Assembly: GCF_946221935.1 (NCBI RefSeq)
Contig: NZ_CAMIGN010000004.1
Location: 62,001-126,000, forward strand
Direction: 5' to 3'
DNA from: an uncultured Corynebacterium sp.
GTDB taxonomy: Bacteria > Actinomycetota > Actinomycetes > Mycobacteriales > Mycobacteriaceae
DNA: 64,000 nucleotides
Each line of letters opens with the position of its first letter. Position 1 is the stretch's first letter. The position numbers and the translations under genes were made by a program. Positions 33,371 through 44,895 of the stretch are shown one piece after another. Under the pieces are notes generated by a model. That model was not told where the DNA came from. It was given only the letters and a program-made list of their open reading frames with translations, and made no database searches.

Positions 33371-33997
33371 ATGACCAGCCAGGCACCAGACAGCCAGGCA
33401 CGCGATGCCGCTGTCACCGATCTCGCCCTGCGCGCCGCCAGTGGCGACCGCCAGGCACTCACGAAATTTATTTCTGCAACACACGACGACGTCTGGCGCC
33501 TCCTGGCACACCTCGCAGATACAGACCGCGCGGATGACCTAACGCAGGAGACCTACCTGCGGGTTTTAAGTGCCCTCCCCCGTTTCGCTGCGCGTTCCAC
33601 GGCACGCACCTGGATCCTGTCTCTGGCGCGCCGCGTGTGGGTCGATAGTGTTCGCCACGATATGGCTCGTCCTCGTAGCTCTGTCATGGAGATCGAGGAC
33701 GCCACCAGCTCCACTCCCGCCGCTGAGACCACTGGCGGTCAGAGCTGGGCGGAATGGGTGGATACCCGCACCCTCATCGACCGGCTGGAAGCCGACCGGC
33801 GCGAGGCCCTGATTCTTACGCAAGTGTTGGGCTACACCTACGCCGAGGCCGCGAAGATCGCGAATGTGCGCGTCGGCACGATCCGTTCCCGTGTAGCTCG
33901 CGCACGTGCGGATTTGGTTGAGATGGCCGGCGAGGGGCACGGTGGCGTCACCAAGGAAGGGCAGAAGAGCCCGAAGCGCCGCTTCGGGGTGGCCTAG
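33371..33997 (+). CDS. sigC: ECF-family RNA polymerase sigma factor, SigC-like
   Basis: A 208-residue ECF sigma factor. Region 2 includes DRADDLTQETYLRVLSALPR and ARTWILSLARRVWVD; region 4 includes REALILTQVLGYTYAEAAKI and the DNA-binding helix VRVGTIRSRVARAR. No anti-sigma gene is next to it. In C. glutamicum the ECF factor beside katA (SigC) controls the aa3/bd respiratory switch; equivalence is inferred from position and similarity. Its start is divergent from katA with 77 bp between the two start codons. Confidence 0.85.
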   Translation: MTSQAPDSQARDAAVTDLALRAASGDRQALTKFISATHDDVWRLLAHLADTDRADDLTQETYLRVLSALPRFAARSTARTWILSLARRVWVDSVRHDMARPRSSVMEIEDATSSTPAAETTGGQSWAEWVDTRTLIDRLEADRREALILTQVLGYTYAEAAKIANVRVGTIRSRVARARADLVEMAGEGHGGVTKEGQKSPKRRFGVA

Positions 33998-34008
33998 CTT
34001 TATATAAG

Positions 34009-35427
34009 GTGGCGGGCATGAGCACCATCGCCTTTTCTCACCGCATTCCTTTGGGCTTGGACGACGTCTGGGCGCTGCACGGGCGCCCAGGAATTGTTCG
34101 TCGTCTGACGCCAGGTTTCACGCGCATGAAACTCATCGAACAGGCAGAGTCCCTGCGCGATGGGGTGACGACGTTTGCGCTGCCCGGCGGGGTGACCTGG
34201 GTGGCACAGCACCAGGCTGGAGGTTATGAGGGAGCTGCACCGGATCGGCGGGCTTTTCGCGATGTGTGCGCAACCCCGGCGCTCGGCACGCTCACGGGGT
34301 GGGAACACACACATGAGTTCCGGGCTGCGGACACACAAGGCAAGGCAGCGGCGACAGTCATCACTGACACTGTGCATACCAATCTGCCGAGGTGGGCTGC
34401 GAAAAAGGCTTTCCAGGGGGTGTTCGCATATCGGCAGAACCAGCTGCAGGCTGATGTGCAGCACTTGAAGTTCGCCCGGCGTTTGCACGAGGATCCACTA
34501 CGCATCGCGGTCACTGGCGCTGGCGGTTTGGTAGGAACGCAACTGTGCGCACTATTGGAACTGGCGGGGCATGAGGTAATTCGTCTGCAGCGTGGCAATG
34601 GCAGCGCCCACGGCGCTGGGGGTAAGGGCTTAAGCGATACGGTGCGGAAGTGGAACCCAGATAACCCGGCGCGCGGTCTGCTCGACGGAGTGCAGGTGCT
34701 GATCCACTTGGGTGGCCACCCCATCGCAGGCCGGTTTACCGACAAACATGTGGCGAAAGTACGCGATTCGCGGTTGGGCCCGACTGAGAAGCTGGCGCGA
34801 CTGGTGGCGGAAACCCCTAGCGTGGAGACGATGGTGTGTGCCTCTGCCGTCGGGTTTTACGGCAATGATCGCGCCACCCTCGCGGATGAATCCGCAGAGC
34901 AGGGCGGTGGCGTGTTGGCGGAAATCGTAGCGGGTTGGGAGCAGGCAACCGAACCGGTTCGTGCAGCGGGTAAGCGGGTAGTGAATGTTCGCAGTGGGCT
35001 GGTTTTGGGCGGCGGTTCCCAGATGCTGGATTTGCTGCTTACAAGCGTGCGCATGGGCGGTGGGCATCTAGGTGACGGCAGCCAGCACTTCGCATGGGTG
35101 GCTCTGGACGATGTGGTGGATGTGTACCACCGTGCGGCCATCGACCCGAACCTTCACGGCCCGGTAAACGCGGTGGGCCCGCAAGTGCTGACGAATGCCG
35201 AGTTCACACAGATCCTGGCGAAGGTCGGAGGTGGTTTCCCGCTGATCCCCGTGCCCAGGCAGGCCCCGGAGGTGCTGCTGGGAAAGCAGGGCGCTAGAGA
35301 GCTGGCGTTGGCCGACCAACACGTGGTGCCGAAGCGTCTAGAGGAACTGGGCCACCCATTCCGCTACCGCACTGTGGAGGCTGCGCTGCGGCACGAACTG
35401 GGGCGAGAAGACGCGCAGCTGGTTTAA
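34009..35427 (+). CDS. TIGR01777-family protein: SRPBCC domain fused to NAD(P)-binding epimerase-like domain
   Basis: A 472-residue two-domain protein. Residues 1-155 resemble an SRPBCC (START-like) ligand-binding domain (FSHRIPLGLDDVWALHGRPG). Residues 165-460 are an atypical SDR with the Rossmann motif ITGAGGLVGTQL-type sequence (VTGAGGLVGTQL) and ending in a DUF1731 segment (LGHPFRYRTVEAALRHEL). Members are often mislabelled cell-division inhibitor SulA; no reaction is known. The start may be the GTG at 34009 or the ATG at 34018. It follows sigC by 11 bp and precedes hemH. Confidence 0.8.
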   Translation: MAGMSTIAFSHRIPLGLDDVWALHGRPGIVRRLTPGFTRMKLIEQAESLRDGVTTFALPGGVTWVAQHQAGGYEGAAPDRRAFRDVCATPALGTLTGWEHTHEFRAADTQGKAAATVITDTVHTNLPRWAAKKAFQGVFAYRQNQLQADVQHLKFARRLHEDPLRIAVTGAGGLVGTQLCALLELAGHEVIRLQRGNGSAHGAGGKGLSDTVRKWNPDNPARGLLDGVQVLIHLGGHPIAGRFTDKHVAKVRDSRLGPTEKLARLVAETPSVETMVCASAVGFYGNDRATLADESAEQGGGVLAEIVAGWEQATEPVRAAGKRVVNVRSGLVLGGGSQMLDLLLTSVRMGGGHLGDGSQHFAWVALDDVVDVYHRAAIDPNLHGPVNAVGPQVLTNAEFTQILAKVGGGFPLIPVPRQAPEVLLGKQGARELALADQHVVPKRLEELGHPFRYRTVEAALRHELGREDAQLV

Positions 35428-35461
35428 GGAATGTCAGGTAGCTAGGGCTAGGCTTGTCTAC

Positions 35462-36736
35462 ATGAGCACGAGCGCCAGCAACCAGCCCATCGCCCCCGAC
35501 TCCGCTCTCCTTCTGCTGTCTTTCGGCGGCCCGGAGAAGTCCGAAGACGTGGTGCCCTTCCTGGAAAACGTCACACGTGGCCGTGGCATCCCCCGCGAAC
35601 GCCTGGAAAAGGTAGGCGAGCACTACTTTGCGCTTGGTGGCCGCTCCCCGATCAACGACCAAAATAAGCAGCTGATTCGCAATATCGAGGCTGAGCTTTC
35701 CCGGCGCGGCATCGACCTTCCCGTCTATTTCGGCAACCGCAATTGGGAGCCTTATGTAGAGGACACGCTGCAGCAAATGACCCGTGATGGCATCCGCCAC
35801 GTCTACGTATTCGCCACCAGTGCCTGGGGTGGTTACTCGGGTTGTTCGCAGTACCAGGAAGATCTGCGCAGGGCGATCGATGCGTGCGAGAAAGCTCGCC
35901 TGCAACCCCCGACCGTGGAGCGACTTCCGCAGTTCCACTCCCACCCTACTTTCATCGCAGAGTTCTCCCAGGCAGTGGATGCTGCCCGTGCTCAGCTGCG
36001 GGCTGACTATGGCGCGGACATCGCGGAGGACGCAGACCTGATCTTCACCGCGCACTCCGTGCCGACTGTGGCGGATAAGGCCGCCGGTCCGCATAAGTTC
36101 GGCGGGAATCTGTACTCCCAGCAGGTGTTGGATGCTTCGCGCTTGATTCAGCAGTCCAGCAGCTTCGCCGACCACCCCGGCAGCGGCGCGGATTATGGCT
36201 GGACCGGCCATTTGGCTCGGCACGATAACGTCGGTGGCCGCGGGGATGGCCCTGCTCACACGGGTGAAACGGTAGGGGTTGATGTCGGCGTCGGCACGAA
36301 CCTCGACGTCGAGGTCGTGTGGCAGTCACGTTCCGGCTCCCCGCATGTGCCGTGGCTTGAGCCGGATGTGTGCGACCATATTGAGGCGCGCGCTGCGGCT
36401 GGCAATAAGCGCGCTATCGTGCTGTGCCCGGTCGGTTTCATTACCGATCACGTGGAGGTGCAGTGGGACCTGGATACCGAGGCACGCGATGCCGCTGCGA
36501 AGGCGGGCATCCCCTTCGTGCGTGTTGCCACTCCGGGCTTGACCGCCGGTTTCGCCGAGATGGTCGTCGATCTTGTTGTTGGTAGCGACGCCCCCAGTTC
36601 CAACCTCTCTGAAGATCAGCTGGCCGCGCGAAACCTGGCGGCACGAGTGGTCGGTGAACTGACCACGGTTCCGGATTTCGGCCACACGTTCAACGGCAAG
36701 CCGTGTGCTCCGGGCTGCTGCGGTAGCGAGGTTTAG
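35462..36736 (+). CDS. hemH: Coproporphyrin ferrochelatase (HemH/CpfC) with an internal insertion
   Basis: A 424-residue actinobacterial ferrochelatase. The catalytic His198 is in IFTAHSVP, and the metal-side Glu region and QSRSGSPHVPWLEPD are conserved. The C-terminus CAPGCCGSEV together with Cys304 (PDVCDHI) is the cysteine set that binds a [2Fe-2S] cluster in actinobacterial enzymes. In Gram-positives the enzyme inserts Fe2+ into coproporphyrin III. The protein is longer than its usual 340-370 residues: residues about 235-282 (Gly/Asp/His-rich, containing DNVGGRGDGPAHTGE) interrupt the normal step from LYSQQV to the VVWQSRSG strand. Start at an ATG at 35462. Confidence 0.9.
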   Translation: MSTSASNQPIAPDSALLLLSFGGPEKSEDVVPFLENVTRGRGIPRERLEKVGEHYFALGGRSPINDQNKQLIRNIEAELSRRGIDLPVYFGNRNWEPYVEDTLQQMTRDGIRHVYVFATSAWGGYSGCSQYQEDLRRAIDACEKARLQPPTVERLPQFHSHPTFIAEFSQAVDAARAQLRADYGADIAEDADLIFTAHSVPTVADKAAGPHKFGGNLYSQQVLDASRLIQQSSSFADHPGSGADYGWTGHLARHDNVGGRGDGPAHTGETVGVDVGVGTNLDVEVVWQSRSGSPHVPWLEPDVCDHIEARAAAGNKRAIVLCPVGFITDHVEVQWDLDTEARDAAAKAGIPFVRVATPGLTAGFAEMVVDLVVGSDAPSSNLSEDQLAARNLAARVVGELTTVPDFGHTFNGKPCAPGCCGSEV

Positions 36737-36739
36737 CCG

Positions 36740-37855
<1,116 letters not shown>

Positions 37856-37908
37856 TTAGCGCTCTTCAGCTGCCCATGCAGCACATGTGAGCTGCTGTTT
37901 TGACTACT

Positions 37909-38427
37909 TTAGCGTCCCGTCCCAGCGTACACAATGGCTTCTTCATCGCCACCGAGCTGGAAACGATCGTGGATAGCGCGTACGGCCTTGTCCACGTCGG
38001 TGTCGCGGATCAGCACGGAGATGCGAATCTCGGAGGTGCTAATCAGTTCGATGTTGACACCTACATCGCGCAGAGCTTCGCAGAAGTCGGCGGTTACGCC
38101 GGGGTGGGACTTCATGCCCGCGCCGACCAAGGACACCTTGCCCACGTGATCGTCGAAGATGAGGTCCTGCCAGTCGTTCTGCTCCTTGATGGTCTTCAAC
38201 AGCTGCATCGCGCGGGTTGCATCCGTGCGTGGGCAGGTGAAGGTGATGTCGGTGCGGTTGTTGTCGATCTTGCTGATGTTCTGCACGACCATATCGATGT
38301 TGATTTCCGCATCAGCGATGGCACGGAAAACCTTCGCCGCTTCCCCCGGGGAGTCCGGGATACCGAGGACGGCGATCTTAGCTTCGGAGCGGTCGTGGGC
38401 CACGCCGGTGAGTACTGCTTCTTCCAT
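37909..38427 (-). CDS. lysC: Probable internally started beta subunit of aspartokinase
   Basis: Corynebacterial lysC produces a beta subunit from an internal start in the same frame. The same place is preserved here: an ATG at 38427 ([14 protein letters not shown]) preceded by GGAGGATATTCCC, a good ribosome binding site 8-12 nt upstream. The product, 172 residues, is the pair of ACT regulatory domains. Confidence 0.65.
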   Translation of the reverse strand: MEEAVLTGVAHDRSEAKIAVLGIPDSPGEAAKVFRAIADAEINIDMVVQNISKIDNNRTDITFTCPRTDATRAMQLLKTIKEQNDWQDLIFDDHVGKVSLVGAGMKSHPGVTADFCEALRDVGVNIELISTSEIRISVLIRDTDVDKAVRAIHDRFQLGGDEEAIVYAGTGR

Positions 38428-39174
38428 GGGAATATCCTCCATTGATCCAGAGACGAGGGTGCCGATGTCGGTGCTGTATGAGGAGCGAACGCGCAGGGGC
38501 ACATCGAATGCGCGAGCGTACTCCACACTGCGCAGCATCAGCACTTTCGCACCGACGGCTGCCATTTCCAGCATTTCTTCGAAAGAGATCGTGTCGAGCT
38601 TCTTCGCATTCGGCACGATGCGCGGATCCGCGGTGTACACGCCGTCGACGTCGGAGTAGATCTCGCACACATCGGCGTTGAGCGCGGCGGCGAGCGCGAC
38701 GGCGGTGGCATCCGATCCGCCACGGCCCAGGGTGGTGACATCGCGCGTCTCGCGGTTCACACCTTGGAAACCCGCGACCAGGCAGATCTTCCCGTTGTCC
38801 AACGCTTCCTGCACGCGCCCTGGCGTCACGTCGACGATGCGCGCGTTGCCGTGCCGCTCGGTGGTCAGCACACCTGCCTGGGAACCGGTGAAGGACTGCG
38901 CTTCGGCACCGAAGGAGTTAATAGCCATGGCGACCAGCGCGTTAGAGATGCGCTCACCGGCGGTCAGCAGCATGTCCATCTCGCGTGCGGGCGGCACGGG
39001 GTTGACCTGTTCGGCAAGCTCCAGCAGATCATCGGTGGTGTCTCCCATGGCAGAGCACACGACGACCACGTCGTTTCCCTGCTTCTTGGTTTCCACGATT
39101 CGCTCGGCTACGCGCCGGATCCTCTCCGCGCTTTCCAGCGAGGAGCCGCCGTATTTCTGAACGATGAGCGCCAC
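37909..39174 (-). CDS. lysC: Aspartokinase (alpha subunit, full length)
   Basis: A 421-residue aspartokinase nearly colinear with C. glutamicum LysC. The kinase domain begins [15 protein letters not shown], and two ACT domains follow residue about 265 ([15 protein letters not shown] and [13 protein letters not shown]). In corynebacteria the enzyme is inhibited by lysine plus threonine binding at the ACT domains of the alpha-2 beta-2 complex. The start ATG at 39174 has a plausible ribosome binding site (GGAAGGT upstream). A hairpin in the leader (39197-39222) may matter for expression. Confidence 0.96.
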   Translation of the reverse strand: MALIVQKYGGSSLESAERIRRVAERIVETKKQGNDVVVVCSAMGDTTDDLLELAEQVNPVPPAREMDMLLTAGERISNALVAMAINSFGAEAQSFTGSQAGVLTTERHGNARIVDVTPGRVQEALDNGKICLVAGFQGVNRETRDVTTLGRGGSDATAVALAAALNADVCEIYSDVDGVYTADPRIVPNAKKLDTISFEEMLEMAAVGAKVLMLRSVEYARAFDVPLRVRSSYSTDIGTLVSGSMEDIPMEEAVLTGVAHDRSEAKIAVLGIPDSPGEAAKVFRAIADAEINIDMVVQNISKIDNNRTDITFTCPRTDATRAMQLLKTIKEQNDWQDLIFDDHVGKVSLVGAGMKSHPGVTADFCEALRDVGVNIELISTSEIRISVLIRDTDVDKAVRAIHDRFQLGGDEEAIVYAGTGR

Positions 39175-39459
39175 TGGTTGTTGCCACCTTCCGGTTCTAG
39201 TCTTAATCAGATTTTAGACTAGTTGGTCTGTTTGGTTGAGGCTAGGTTTCGGGGAACTATTTCTTCTTTATGACGCCCCACCCCAGACAATCACATGCGC
39301 CACTTACGTAACACGCGCGCCACTGACCAATAATCGACTCCCCTCCCCGAGTCCGATACAGTTACCCCAGTAAAGCTTTGAGAAAAACGTAGTGCAGATA
39401 ACAACGCAGTACAGATAACACAGCAGATAGAAACGGCATAGAAAAGGTAAGGGGGCGCG
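39175..39459. promoter_or_regulatory. Divergent lysC-DMT transporter intergenic region
   Basis: No gene. On the lysC side an inverted repeat CTAGTCT (39197-39203) / AGACTAG (39216-39222) can form a leader hairpin. A strong copy of the dispersed GGCGTCA motif lies at 39261-39277 (minus strand). On the transporter side, two near-copies of GTAGTGCAGATAACA-like sequence (39390-39422: TGCAGATAACA and TACAGATAACA) precede the start. Promoters are not assigned. Confidence 0.5.
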
Positions 39460-40443
39460 ATGATCGAAAACAACGCTCTTGCAGTTGTTTTCGCCCTCGG
39501 CTCAGCCCTCACCATCGCCTGGGGGACGGTGGTACGCCACCGCATCGCTATCGCTTCCGGCGAAAACCGCAGCGGCGCCATCATGGATGCCATCAAACAG
39601 CCCATGTGGTGGGTCGGTGTTGCCAGCGCCCTTTTTGGATACTTACTGCAGATCATTGCGCTGGCATTTGGAACACTGCTGGTAGTACAGCCGATCCTGG
39701 TCCTCTCCTTGATGTTCACCCTGCCACTGTCGGCGAAGTACGACGGACGACGGATATCGGCGTCCGAAACCGCATGGGCGGGACTATTAACCGCAGCAGT
39801 AGCTGTGCTGGTGATACGCGGCAACCCCGCACCTGGACACCGCGAGCCCGATCTAACGGTCTGGCTTATTTGCCTGGGCATTGGGGCAGTGGTTCTACTA
39901 GCCTTCTTCGTTTACGCGTTGGAGCAGGCAGCGGCGCTGCGCGCGCTGATTTTGGGATCCATCACCGGCGCGATCATGGGCTATGTGGCCGTGCTATCGA
40001 AGGCTGTGGTGGACGTCTTTAGCGATTCCGGGGCGCCCGCACTTCTCGCCTCCTGGGAGCTATGGACGCTCATGGCTTTCGCAGCAGTGGGTACGGCGGT
40101 ACAACAAGCGTCATTTAACGCCGGCCCGCTTAAGAATTCCCTGCCCGCAATGACGGTAGTGGAGCCGATTTTTGCGTTCATTCTGGGATATATCGTGCTG
40201 GGCGAGAAGTTCCGCATTACAGAATGGGAATACGCCTACATGGCAGCTGCGATCGCCGTCATGCTGATCTCGACAGTGATTCTCAGCCGGAAGTCTCTCG
40301 AAGAGGATGGCGACACAGAGACCAATACAACGACCAATACGACGACCAATACAACCACGACTAGCGCGACTAATGCGACCGCCGAAACTGGGGCAACTGA
40401 TATGACGGCGTCACCAAACAGCACAACAACCACCCCACAATGA
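39460..40443 (+). CDS. DMT-superfamily (EamA-like) transporter
   Basis: A 327-residue membrane protein with about nine to ten helices; the core WWVGVASALFGYLLQIIALA and PAMTVVEPIFAFILGYIVLG are typical of DMT/EamA permeases. The substrate is unknown. A gene of this type lies between lysC and leuA in C. glutamicum too. The last 55 residues are hydrophilic, consisting mostly of Thr and Asn (NTTTNTTTNTTTT), encoded by a 12-bp tandem repeat at 40321-40356. Start at the ATG at 39460 with GGTAAGGGGG upstream. Confidence 0.82.
   Translation: MIENNALAVVFALGSALTIAWGTVVRHRIAIASGENRSGAIMDAIKQPMWWVGVASALFGYLLQIIALAFGTLLVVQPILVLSLMFTLPLSAKYDGRRISASETAWAGLLTAAVAVLVIRGNPAPGHREPDLTVWLICLGIGAVVLLAFFVYALEQAAALRALILGSITGAIMGYVAVLSKAVVDVFSDSGAPALLASWELWTLMAFAAVGTAVQQASFNAGPLKNSLPAMTVVEPIFAFILGYIVLGEKFRITEWEYAYMAAAIAVMLISTVILSRKSLEEDGDTETNTTTNTTTNTTTTSATNATAETGATDMTASPNSTTTTPQ
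40321..40356 (+). repeat. 12-bp tandem repeat in the DMT transporter tail
   Basis: Three copies of ACCAATACRACG-like units in frame, encoding the repeating TNTT peptide. Units differ at one or two positions. Confidence 0.85.
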
Positions 40444-40501
40444 GGGACACATATCCCAAATAGTGGGACAAAACATCATTCTCATGTGACGTAGCTAATA
40501 G

Positions 40502-42487
<1,986 letters not shown>

Positions 42488-42553
42488 AGGCCCTGTCTGC
42501 CGGGCTGCAGCCTGGCCACAGGAGCCCCCACCCTGCTGGGTAGTATGTAATCC

Positions 42554-44272
42554 ATGAATGAGAACGATCACTCGGCCGTCCCCGGCCCCGAGCACACCGG
42601 CGCGCGCCGCCGCCGGCGCCCGCGCCGGAGGGTTAGCCGCCCGGCAGGTTCTCTCGCTGTAACTTTTTCGGATGTGAGTGCAAGCCATAACGCTGGTTCA
42701 CGCGCTGACGTAGACGCTGGTTCCTCCCCTGACTCCTCCGGCTCCCCCGAAAACGCCGACCAGTCGAGCCCACGCGAGGAACTCGAATCCGCGCTGCACG
42801 ACCTCCCGTCTTTGGAAGAGGCGCCGTTCGCGGCTGTCAGCATCTCCACGTCCGGTATCCACCCGAAGACCTCTCGTCTGGTGGCTCTTTCCGTGGTGTT
42901 CTTCGGCCCCGGCGCAGCCCCCACGACGAACAATGCTGCCAGCGTCACCGACACAGCCGACCTGCCCACCATCAACATCGGCCAGGAGGTCACTGCGCTT
43001 ACCCGCCACCTCAACCCCGGCGAGGACGCAGGCCCCTGGCACCTCCACGGTTACCAGGTCAACGAGCTTTCCCAAGCTCTCGGCTTTAACTCCAGCGCGC
43101 AGCTGATCCACCAGGCGCTGGACGGGCGCACACTCATCATGCATGAGTCCGATTATGTGTGGGGCTTCCTCACTCATGAGTTCAAGCTGGTACAACGCTC
43201 CGCGAACCGCGGCCGTCGCAGCCGTGGCCGCGGTCGCGGGGGTCGGCGCATTCCAATGCCCGCACCGGTTTCCATCATCGACACGCTCGCCACCGCTCGC
43301 CGCCAGGCCATCGATTCCACCGACCCTCGTCTGCGCGCTATCGTCGCCAGCTACGGTATTGCCGGTGACGCTTCCCAGACTGAGGCTTCTACCAGCACAA
43401 ACGCATCTGGAAGCTCCAGCAGGCCCGCCGTGCACGTCCCTGCGACAGCACTGCCGGAGGTTGGTGCGGCGGCGTCACTAACCAAGAGAGAGATCGACCC
43501 CGACGCGCTGCTAGAAGCAAACGCGCGACTCACCGCGGCCCTCGCGGTCGCACAACAGCGAGGCGGCGAGCTGACGGTGCTGGATCCCGAAGACCTCGCA
43601 GCCGATCAGTTCGGGCTGCGGCGCAGTGGCCTTCGTATTGACGCCGCTAATTCTCCCCGGCCTTTCGTGAATCCTGGCGTGTGGAAGAGCGGGGAGCCGC
43701 TAGTTGAAGGTATGGAGTTTGTGGTCAGCCCGGACGTGGCAATCGACCCGGACGAGCTGATTGGCCAAGGTGTTGCCGCGGGTCTGGCGTATAGCGAAAA
43801 GCTAAATCGTCGCAGCTCGCTTGTGGTGTGCAACGAGAACTACGAGCTGCGCGGTAAGGCGATGCACGCTGACCGGAAGAGCATTCCGCTGGTGCGCGAT
43901 GAGGACTTCCTGGCGTTGCTGGCTAATGTGCAGCCCGGCGAGAAGGAGGCCAAGCCAACGAAGCCGGGTGCCGGCGCGCGTCCCCGGACCAGTGGGCTGG
44001 CAGGTCCGCGTGGCGGCTCAGGCGCTGGCGGGTCGGGTTCGGGGAAATCCGGCAAGTCTAAGAAGTCGAACAAGAACGGTCGCCCGAGCAACTCCGGCCA
44101 CTCCGGCCACAAGGGCAACGCCACCTCTGGCAGCTCCGGCCACTCCGGCCACAAGGGCAACGCCACCTCTGGCGGCCACGAGGGGCAAATCCCGGGACCC
44201 AGCGGCAAGCGAAATCGTCGGAGGCGTCGGCGCCGCAAGAGTTCCGGGGGTTCCGCCAACGGCGGAAACTAG
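42554..44272 (+). CDS. DnaQ-like (DNA polymerase III epsilon-like) protein with degenerate exonuclease motif and repeat tail
   Basis: A 572-residue protein in the position of the dnaQ-like gene next to leuA in C. glutamicum. Residues 91-190 resemble the DEDD exonuclease fold, but motif I, normally DxETTG, reads SISTSG (residues 96-101), so both metal-binding acids are gone and nuclease activity is doubtful. An Arg-rich stretch (RGRRSRGRGRGGRR) follows. A second conserved region around residues 350-470 (GMEFVVSPDVAIDPDELIG, LVVCNENYELRGKAMHADR) resembles a BRCT-like C-terminal part of actinobacterial DnaQ-family proteins. The tail is Gly/Ser/Lys/Arg-rich with a 14-residue repeat. Start at the ATG at 42554. 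Confidence 0.65.
   Translation: MNENDHSAVPGPEHTGARRRRRPRRRVSRPAGSLAVTFSDVSASHNAGSRADVDAGSSPDSSGSPENADQSSPREELESALHDLPSLEEAPFAAVSISTSGIHPKTSRLVALSVVFFGPGAAPTTNNAASVTDTADLPTINIGQEVTALTRHLNPGEDAGPWHLHGYQVNELSQALGFNSSAQLIHQALDGRTLIMHESDYVWGFLTHEFKLVQRSANRGRRSRGRGRGGRRIPMPAPVSIIDTLATARRQAIDSTDPRLRAIVASYGIAGDASQTEASTSTNASGSSSRPAVHVPATALPEVGAAASLTKREIDPDALLEANARLTAALAVAQQRGGELTVLDPEDLAADQFGLRRSGLRIDAANSPRPFVNPGVWKSGEPLVEGMEFVVSPDVAIDPDELIGQGVAAGLAYSEKLNRRSSLVVCNENYELRGKAMHADRKSIPLVRDEDFLALLANVQPGEKEAKPTKPGAGARPRTSGLAGPRGGSGAGGSGSGKSGKSKKSNKNGRPSNSGHSGHKGNATSGSSGHSGHKGNATSGGHEGQIPGPSGKRNRRRRRRRKSSGGSANGGN
44092..44175 (+). repeat. Two exact 42-bp tandem repeats in the DnaQ-like gene
   Basis: Two identical 42-bp units starting at 44092 and 44134 encode the 14-residue unit SGHSGHKGNATSGS near the C-terminus. 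The identity at DNA level suggests recent duplication. Confidence 0.9.
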
Positions 44273-44283
44273 CCCGGTGTGCC

Positions 44284-44316
44284 CCGCCCCCTCGAAGGCG
44301 CCGGAGCAGGGGGCGG
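44284..44316. terminator. GC-rich hairpin after the DnaQ-like gene
   Basis: A 9-bp perfect stem CCGCCCCCT (44284-44292) / AGGGGGCGG (44308-44316) begins 12 bp after the stop. No T tract follows, so it may be a weak or factor-assisted terminator. Confidence 0.45.
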
Positions 44317-44327
44317 CTAGAGCGTCA

Positions 44328-44438
44328 ATGTCCAAAATCTACGAGTTATTAAAAGTAGCTCATTTGCAGCCCAAAAACGTAACCCTCTGACCTGCATGAA
44401 TAGATTAGTTATATTTTAAGACCTGGAATTTTGGACAT
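44328..44438 (+). mobile_element. 111-bp inverted-repeat element, copy 1 (MITE-like)
   Basis: A 111-bp unit bounded by the perfect terminal inverted repeats ATGTCCAAAAT and ATTTTGGACAT. A second copy, in the opposite orientation, is at 60074-60184; aligned without gaps the two agree at about 94 of 111 positions, with both ends and an AT-rich inner block (AGATTAGTTATATTTTAAGA) fully conserved. A 20-codon ORF begins at the left-end ATG: MSKIYELLKVAHLQPKNVTL, stop at 44388-44390. No clear target duplication flanks it. No transposase is encoded; it could be a non-autonomous element or a conserved small gene with structured ends. Confidence 0.65.
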
Positions 44439-44472
44439 CACCCCCAAAAGCCAGCTGGCAGCTCGGCGCCGG

Positions 44473-44892
44473 TTAGTCGCCCTTCAGCTCGGTGATAAGT
44501 GCGCGCACGCGAGCGTCAATGTCATCACGCACCAGTCGCATGCGCTCCATGCCCTCAATACCGCGCTCGGAAGGCTCGTCAGTAACCCACCGCTCGAGGG
44601 TCCCCTGCGCGCCGGCGGGTAGCTCCAGCTGAGCGTCCTTGCCGAGGATGACCACCCGGTCAGCCTCTCGCAGCAACTGCGGGTCTACTGCTTTTGGGCG
44701 GCCGTCGGACATGTCCGCGCCGACCTCGCTGATGGATTCCACCGACTCCGTGTTGAGCTTCGTTGCCGGTTTGGTGCCAGCGGAATGAATCTCAATGGCC
44801 TCGCCAGCATGCTTGTCCGCCAAAGCGGCCGCCATTTGCGACTTGCCGCCGTTGCCTACGCAGATGAAAAGCACCTTAGGTTTATTGCTCAT
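44473..44892 (-). CDS. arsC: Arsenate reductase, mycothiol-dependent ArsC type
   Basis: A 139-residue low-molecular-weight phosphatase-fold protein. The nucleophile Cys11 lies in the loop [11 protein letters not shown], where Lys takes the place of the usual Arg, as in corynebacterial ArsC1; there is no second or third redox Cys as in the thioredoxin-linked type, consistent with mycothiol/mycoredoxin-dependent reduction. The general acid Asp is in VTDEPSE-like sequence near residue 105. It reduces arsenate to arsenite. It lies 3 bp after acr3 in the same operon. Confidence 0.9.
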   Translation of the reverse strand: MSNKPKVLFICVGNGGKSQMAAALADKHAGEAIEIHSAGTKPATKLNTESVESISEVGADMSDGRPKAVDPQLLREADRVVILGKDAQLELPAGAQGTLERWVTDEPSERGIEGMERMRLVRDDIDARVRALITELKGD

Positions 44893-44895
44893 GGT

